Below, piece by piece: positions 1 through 3,175 of a stretch of 5,862 nucleotides of DNA; the stretch's first letter is position 1; each line of letters starts with the position of its first letter. The translations under genes were made by a program, and so were the position numbers. Under the pieces are notes generated by a model. It was not told the DNA's origin. It saw nothing but the letters and a program-made list of their open reading frames with translations, and did no database searches. This DNA is from JAGMDK01 sp023128695 (GTDB lineage Bacteria; Planctomycetota; Phycisphaerae; UBA1845; Fen-1342): the NCBI GenBank assembly GCA_030628805.1, contig DAOVQG010000293.1, positions 1 to 5,862 on the forward strand. Direction: 5' to 3'.

Positions 1-34
1 GCGAGCCGCGGCTCGGCAGGAGCCTCGCCCTCCC
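1..34. repeat. Truncated GC-rich planctomycete-type inverted repeat (left copy)
   Basis: Positions 1-34 are an exact reverse complement (34 of 34 bases) of 240-273, so this is an inverted second copy of the element at 233-303, cut by the window edge. It contains the 14-base perfect palindrome CGAGCCGCGGCTCG at 2-15 and ends in GCCTCGCCCTCCC. The rest of its hairpin should lie just left of the window. Repeats of this kind, whose translation contains GEAPAEP, are in my knowledge common between genes in planctomycetes. Their function is not known to me. Confidence 0.8.
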
Positions 35-124
35 GACTAACGCCAGATGTTATCTGAAACGGCACTAGATGGTATTCCGTGGAACGGGCGGAACATTCTT
101 GGATTAGAGTCAGTAACAATACCC

Positions 125-188
125 GAAGAGCCGCGGACTTCAGTCCGCGCGGCGCCGCGCAGGCTAAAAGCCTACAGCTCTTCTGTAG
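125..188. repeat. Multi-stem inverted-repeat element
   Basis: This stretch can fold into a closed branched structure. A 7-bp closing stem pairs GAAGAGC (125-131) with GCTCTTC (177-183). Inside it, CGCGGACT (132-139) pairs with AGTCCGCG (142-149) over a 2-base loop, and AGGCT (161-165) pairs with AGCCT (169-173) over AAA. The connecting piece contributes to a 14-base perfect palindrome at 147-160. An alternative hairpin, CTACAG (172-177) with CTGTAG (183-188), competes with the closing stem. No promoter or coding signal accompanies it. It resembles dispersed intergenic repeats I associate with planctomycetes (GGACTTCAGTCC followed by AGGCTAAAAGCCT), but copy number cannot be judged from one window. 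It could act as DNA, or as RNA if transcribed. Confidence 0.65.
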
Positions 189-232
189 GGGGTGGTGTAA
201 GGCGCTCCTCCTATATCGCAATTCACACTTTC

Positions 233-303
233 GCGGCGCGGGAGGGCGAGGCTCCTGCCGAGCCGCGGCTCGCCGGGAGGCTCGCCCTCCCATGGAGCGC
301 CGC
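233..303. repeat. GC-rich near-palindromic intergenic repeat (GEAPAEP type, complete copy)
   Basis: The 52-base core 240-291 is symmetric around 265/266. GGGAGGGCGAG (240-250) pairs with CTCGCCCTCCC (281-291), CTCC (252-255) with GGAG (276-279), and the centre 259-272 is a perfect palindrome. Over the whole core only 251/280 and 258/273 mismatch, plus one T-G wobble. An outer arm GCGGCGC (233-239) also pairs with GCGCCGC (297-303), leaving five unpaired bases (292-296) on the right side. Read in one frame the core gives EGEAPAEPRLAGRLALP, a string often seen in spurious short planctomycete protein predictions. I therefore call it a structural repeat, not a gene. A terminator for an upstream + strand gene is possible, but no T-run follows. 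Confidence 0.8.
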
Positions 304-424
304 AAGCCCGTGAATAACGATTTAGTGTACAGGCACAGCGCATGGCAAGAACGTCGCTGACCCGGTACATTGCGAACCGCGGCCCAGCAATTCCGAACGG
401 CCGTGGCAAAGAAAGCGAACCGAG

Positions 425-2425
425 ATGGCCGGCAAAAAAACGCCCCAACCGTCCCCATCCCGCCGCTCCCGGAAGGGTGCCCAGCGTGCCGCCGCGAGTT
501 TGCCGCCGGTGCAGGGCGAGCCGGACTCCGCGCTGCTGTTCGAAGTGGCCTGGGAAGCCTGCGCCCAGGTCGGCGGGATCTACACCGTGCTGCGGAGCAA
601 AGCGCCCGCGATGGTCCGCCGCTGGGGTGACGCCTATTGCCTGATCGGGCCCTTCCGTGAAGCGTCGGCCCGGATCGAGCTCGAGCCGCAGCCGGCGAGC
701 GGGCCGATCAAGGAGGCCCTGGACACCCTCGTGGTCAGCGGCGTCCGGGCGCATTTCGGCCGCTGGCTGGTCAGCGGTCGCCCGCGGGTCGTGCTGATCG
801 ACGTCGAATCGGCTTGTTTCCGTATCGCCGAGATAAAGTACCACCTCTGGAAAGACTGCGGCCTGAACTCCCCCGACGGTGATCGCGAGTACGACGAGAT
901 CGTCGCCTTCGGGTGGGTGGTGGCCGATTTCCTGTCGGCCCTGCAACGCTGCGTCGGCGAGCGGCCGTTGCTGGCGCATTTTCACGAATGGCAAGGGGCG
1001 GCGGCGCTGCCGTTCCTGCGGCATCGGCAGGCCCGGCTGGCGACGGTCTTTACGACGCACGCCACGATGGTAGGTCGCAACCTGAGTGCCGCCGACGCAA
1101 ACATCTACGATCATTTGTCGGACATCGATGCGGGCGCCGCCGCGCGCGAGGCCGGCTATGCCCACCGGCACGCGTTGGAAGGGGCGGCGGCGCAGAGCGC
1201 GGACGTGTTCACGACGGTCTCCGGGATCACAGCCCTGGAAGCGGAGCAGTTTCTGGGCCGCAAGCCCGACGCGCTGCTGCCGAACGGGCTGAACGTGGAG
1301 CGTTTCGCCGCCCCGCACGAGTTCCAGGTCTTGCACCGGGCCGCCAAGGAGACCATCCACGAATTCGTCATGGGGCATTTTTTCCCGAGCTATACCTTCG
1401 ATCTCGACCGCGCGTTGTATATCTTCACCGCCGGGCGGTACGAGTTCCGCAACAAGGGGCTCGACGTCTTCATCGAGGCGCTGCACGAGTTGAACCAGCG
1501 CATGCGGGCCGACGGGACCACGACGACCGTGGTGGCGTTCATCATTACGCGGGCGGCGTACCGAACCCTGAACGTCGAGACGCTCAATCGGCAGGCGATG
1601 TTCAACGAGCTGCGCGATACCTGCGAGGCGATCAAGGACGATATGGGGCGGCGGTTGTTCCATACTGTCGCGGCCGGGCATCTGCCGACGATCGACGATC
1701 TGTTGGACGAGTATGCCGCCGTCCGGCTCAAGCGGATAATGTACGCTTGGCGCTCGGGCCCGCCGCCAACGATTGTGACGCACGATCTGATCGGTGACGC
1801 GAAAGATCCGGTGCTGTGTCATCTGCGGCATCGGGGGTTGTTGAACCTGGAGGGTGATCGGGTCAAGGTGGTGTTTCACCCGGAGTTCATCTCCGCCGCC
1901 AGCCCGCTCTTGGGGATGGAGTACGACCAGTTCGTCCGCGGCTGTCATTGCGGCGTATTCCCGTCGTACTACGAGCCCTGGGGGTATACGCCGCTGGAGT
2001 GCATCGTGAGCGGGATTCCGGCTATCACGAGCGACTTAAGCGGCTTCGGGCATTATGTGATGGAGAATTTCCCGGATCATGACGCGCACGGGATGTTCGT
2101 CGCCCGGCGGCGGGGCGCGAGCTTCGACGTGACGGTGGGGCAGGTGGCCGAGTGGCTGTACGCCCTGACGCGGATGTCGCGGCGGGAGCGGATCGCCCTG
2201 CGGAACCAAGCCGAGGCTCATGCCGAGCATTTCGACTGGAACAACATGGGCCGGCACTACGCGGCGGTGCACCGGCTGGCGCTGGAGCGGCGGTATGCCG
2301 GCAAGAATATGGTACCGGTCGATCGCGAGGTCGAGCCCGATGTCCCCAGCGTCACGGCCCCCCGCCGCCCGGCCAAACGCCGCCCGCGCAAAACCACCCG
2401 ACGGAAGACGGCCGGGAACGAGTAG
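425..2425 (+). CDS. Glycogen synthase, glycosyltransferase family 3 (eukaryote-like)
   Basis: Extends alpha-1,4-glucan chains from a nucleotide-glucose donor, in the cytoplasm. UDP-glucose is the donor of characterised GT3 enzymes; donor use here is inferred. The 666 aa follow yeast and animal glycogen synthase almost end to end. Residues 48-60 are the donor-site QVGGIYTVLRSKA; 185-189 HFHEW; 209-219 FTTHATMVGRN; 286-293 PNGLNVER; 337-345 GRYEFRNKG; 485-490 HPEFIS. The catalytic E-x7-E pair is E517/E525 in YYEPWGYTPLE. By comparison with yeast Gsy2, the glucose-6-phosphate ligands H298, Q301, H304, H508, R589 and R593 are all present. The first 34 residues and residues 646-663 are basic, low-complexity additions; the phosphorylated C-terminal tail of the eukaryotic enzyme is absent. 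The ATG at 425 is the only ATG in frame after the stop at 323-325. It has no good Shine-Dalgarno site. Most bacteria use the unrelated-length GT5 GlgA with ADP-glucose, so this is the less usual bacterial type. No neighbouring glycogen gene is visible. Confidence 0.96.
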   Translation: MAGKKTPQPSPSRRSRKGAQRAAASLPPVQGEPDSALLFEVAWEACAQVGGIYTVLRSKAPAMVRRWGDAYCLIGPFREASARIELEPQPASGPIKEALDTLVVSGVRAHFGRWLVSGRPRVVLIDVESACFRIAEIKYHLWKDCGLNSPDGDREYDEIVAFGWVVADFLSALQRCVGERPLLAHFHEWQGAAALPFLRHRQARLATVFTTHATMVGRNLSAADANIYDHLSDIDAGAAAREAGYAHRHALEGAAAQSADVFTTVSGITALEAEQFLGRKPDALLPNGLNVERFAAPHEFQVLHRAAKETIHEFVMGHFFPSYTFDLDRALYIFTAGRYEFRNKGLDVFIEALHELNQRMRADGTTTTVVAFIITRAAYRTLNVETLNRQAMFNELRDTCEAIKDDMGRRLFHTVAAGHLPTIDDLLDEYAAVRLKRIMYAWRSGPPPTIVTHDLIGDAKDPVLCHLRHRGLLNLEGDRVKVVFHPEFISAASPLLGMEYDQFVRGCHCGVFPSYYEPWGYTPLECIVSGIPAITSDLSGFGHYVMENFPDHDAHGMFVARRRGASFDVTVGQVAEWLYALTRMSRRERIALRNQAEAHAEHFDWNNMGRHYAAVHRLALERRYAGKNMVPVDREVEPDVPSVTAPRRPAKRRPRKTTRRKTAGNE

Positions 2426-2725
2426 CGGATTAATAGCAGTCCGCAGTAAAAGTCGGCTTCGGCGGGCCTCAACATTTTTCACATATACAACTGTGCTTGT
2501 CCTTTCGGGCATCGTTACCGGAATGACTCCCCGGAAGGTCGTCAATCACGGTCCAATTGGCCGCGAGCAACTATGCTGTGAAGCAAGGCGGTTATCGGCG
2601 GCCGGGGTGGGATAGTACGTTCCAAACGTCGTTCTGCTCGCCTACGCACGTTACTCGGACGGTCGGCGGTCTGGAGCGGTGTATGCCACGAGTCAGGCGA
2701 AATATCATCCGGGCAACATTTTAGC
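2426..2725. other. Intergenic stretch, nothing recognised
   Basis: I see no gene, tRNA or convincing terminator here. Open frames entering from the synthase are out-of-frame continuations. There is a short palindrome CCAATTGG at 2553-2560, and GGCCGC (2559-2564) can pair with GCGGCC (2598-2603) across 33 bases. Neither is followed by a T-run, so a Rho-independent end of the synthase transcript is not shown. Confidence 0.5.
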
Positions 2726-2755
2726 TTGCCGACCGGCGGGGCTCAGAGGTATAAT
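2726..2755 (+). promoter_or_regulatory. Sigma70-type promoter for the secreted repeat protein
   Basis: A perfect -10 box TATAAT lies at 2750-2755. TTGCCG at 2726-2731 matches TTGACA at four of six positions, and the spacer is 18 bp. Transcription would start near 2762. The only substantial + strand gene downstream begins at 3092, which makes the leader about 330 nt. The -10 match and spacing are seen; use in the cell is inferred. Confidence 0.6.
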
Positions 2756-2768
2756 CACGTAAGTGATT
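2753..2768. promoter_or_regulatory. Dyad overlapping the -10 box: candidate operator
   Basis: AATCAC (2753-2758), four bases, then GTGATT (2763-2768) form a perfect 6-4-6 inverted repeat. It overlaps the last bases of the TATAAT box and covers the expected transcription start, where a repressor would block polymerase. It could equally be a chance dyad, or a small hairpin at the 5' end of the transcript. No regulator gene is in the window. Confidence 0.35.
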
Positions 2769-3091
2769 GACTGTTCGGATACTTGGAGGGTTCACCTCGT
2801 TGATGCGAGGGGATGGAGATCACGCCGGGCGAGGTCGTGGCGTCAGTGTGTGGAACAGTATACACCGGGCTCTGGAATCGCGCACGGAAAAGAGTGGGAA
2901 GGTATGCCGCCGGATTGAGGATAGCTGAAATAACGAGAGGCGGCTTGACGAAGGCCTGGAACGAGGACTGTTTCGCGCTTCCGCCGAGCGGTGCTTAGTG
3001 CGGAGACGCGATGAATGTGATTGCGAGTTTATTGAGAGCGGAAAGTAATTGTACGTCTGTGCGAACGGGACGTGGAAGGAGGTTCCTAGGT
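2762..3091 (+). other. Predicted long 5' leader
   Basis: The stretch between the predicted start of transcription and the ATG at 3092 is about 330 nt. Visible elements are a hairpin CCTCG (2795-2799) / CGAGG (2806-2810) with a 6-base loop, and a longer-range stem GCCGCC (2906-2911) / GGCGGC (2939-2944) enclosing 27 bases. A 41-codon open frame lies at 2803-2928, whose ATG follows GGAGGG (2785-2790) at a rather long 12 bases. I cannot match any known riboswitch family, and the small frame has no recognisable sequence. The leader may simply be untranslated spacer. Confidence 0.35.
3076..3083 (+). promoter_or_regulatory. Strong Shine-Dalgarno site deciding the start at 3092
   Basis: AAGGAGGT is a full eight-base match to the 16S anti-Shine-Dalgarno sequence and ends 8 nt before the ATG at 3092. 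An in-frame ATG at 3011 has a weaker GGAG (3002-3005) five bases upstream and would add 27 polar, arginine-containing residues before the signal peptide. The stronger site and the normal signal peptide directly after it favour 3092. Confidence 0.8.
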
Positions 3092-3175
3092 ATGCGATTG
3101 GCGAATCAAATTGGAGTAACAACACTTGGGCTGTGTATGTTGCTGGGGCCGGCGGTCCAATCCGCCCCGGCACAA
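3092..3175 (+). other. Signal peptide of the secreted repeat protein
   Basis: Residues 1-28 comprise a short n-region with one arginine, a hydrophobic stretch at about 8-22 and a small-residue end SAPA before Q28. An A-x-A motif at 25-27 gives the likely signal peptidase I site. There is no lipobox cysteine at the cleavage site: C15 lies inside the hydrophobic core. A lipoprotein is therefore unlikely. Confidence 0.75.

Larger units (their letters stand above)
35..424. other. Intergenic region upstream of glycogen synthase
   Basis: Apart from the two repeat elements annotated separately, I see nothing in this stretch. Short open frames here run through the repeats and have neither a Shine-Dalgarno site nor recognisable protein sequence. 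No pair of -35 and -10 boxes with sensible spacing was convincing, so the promoter of the downstream synthase is not located. It may use a sigma factor whose consensus I do not recognise. Confidence 0.5.

Noticed and set aside
240..291. Rho-independent terminator
   Set aside because: The hairpin is long and GC-rich, but no T-run follows on either strand, and an inverted copy nearby fits a dispersed repeat better.
47..313. Short + frames containing GEAPAEP
   Set aside because: They read through the palindromic repeats. This peptide is a known by-product of such repeats in planctomycete gene predictions, and no ribosome site is present.
913..1797. A 294-codon + strand frame inside the synthase
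   Set aside because: It is an out-of-frame shadow: Arg/Gly/Ala-rich, without motifs, while the overlapping frame aligns with GT3 throughout.
164..1948. A 594-codon open frame on the minus strand
   Set aside because: It lies antisense to the well-supported glycogen synthase and runs into the upstream repeats. Its translation is arginine/proline/glycine-rich with no recognisable motif, as expected for the reverse of a GC-rich gene.
2813..2998. A 61-codon + frame in the intergenic region
   Set aside because: The purine-rich GAGGGG touches the ATG with no spacing, there are no motifs, and it lies in the predicted leader. Not enough to call a gene.
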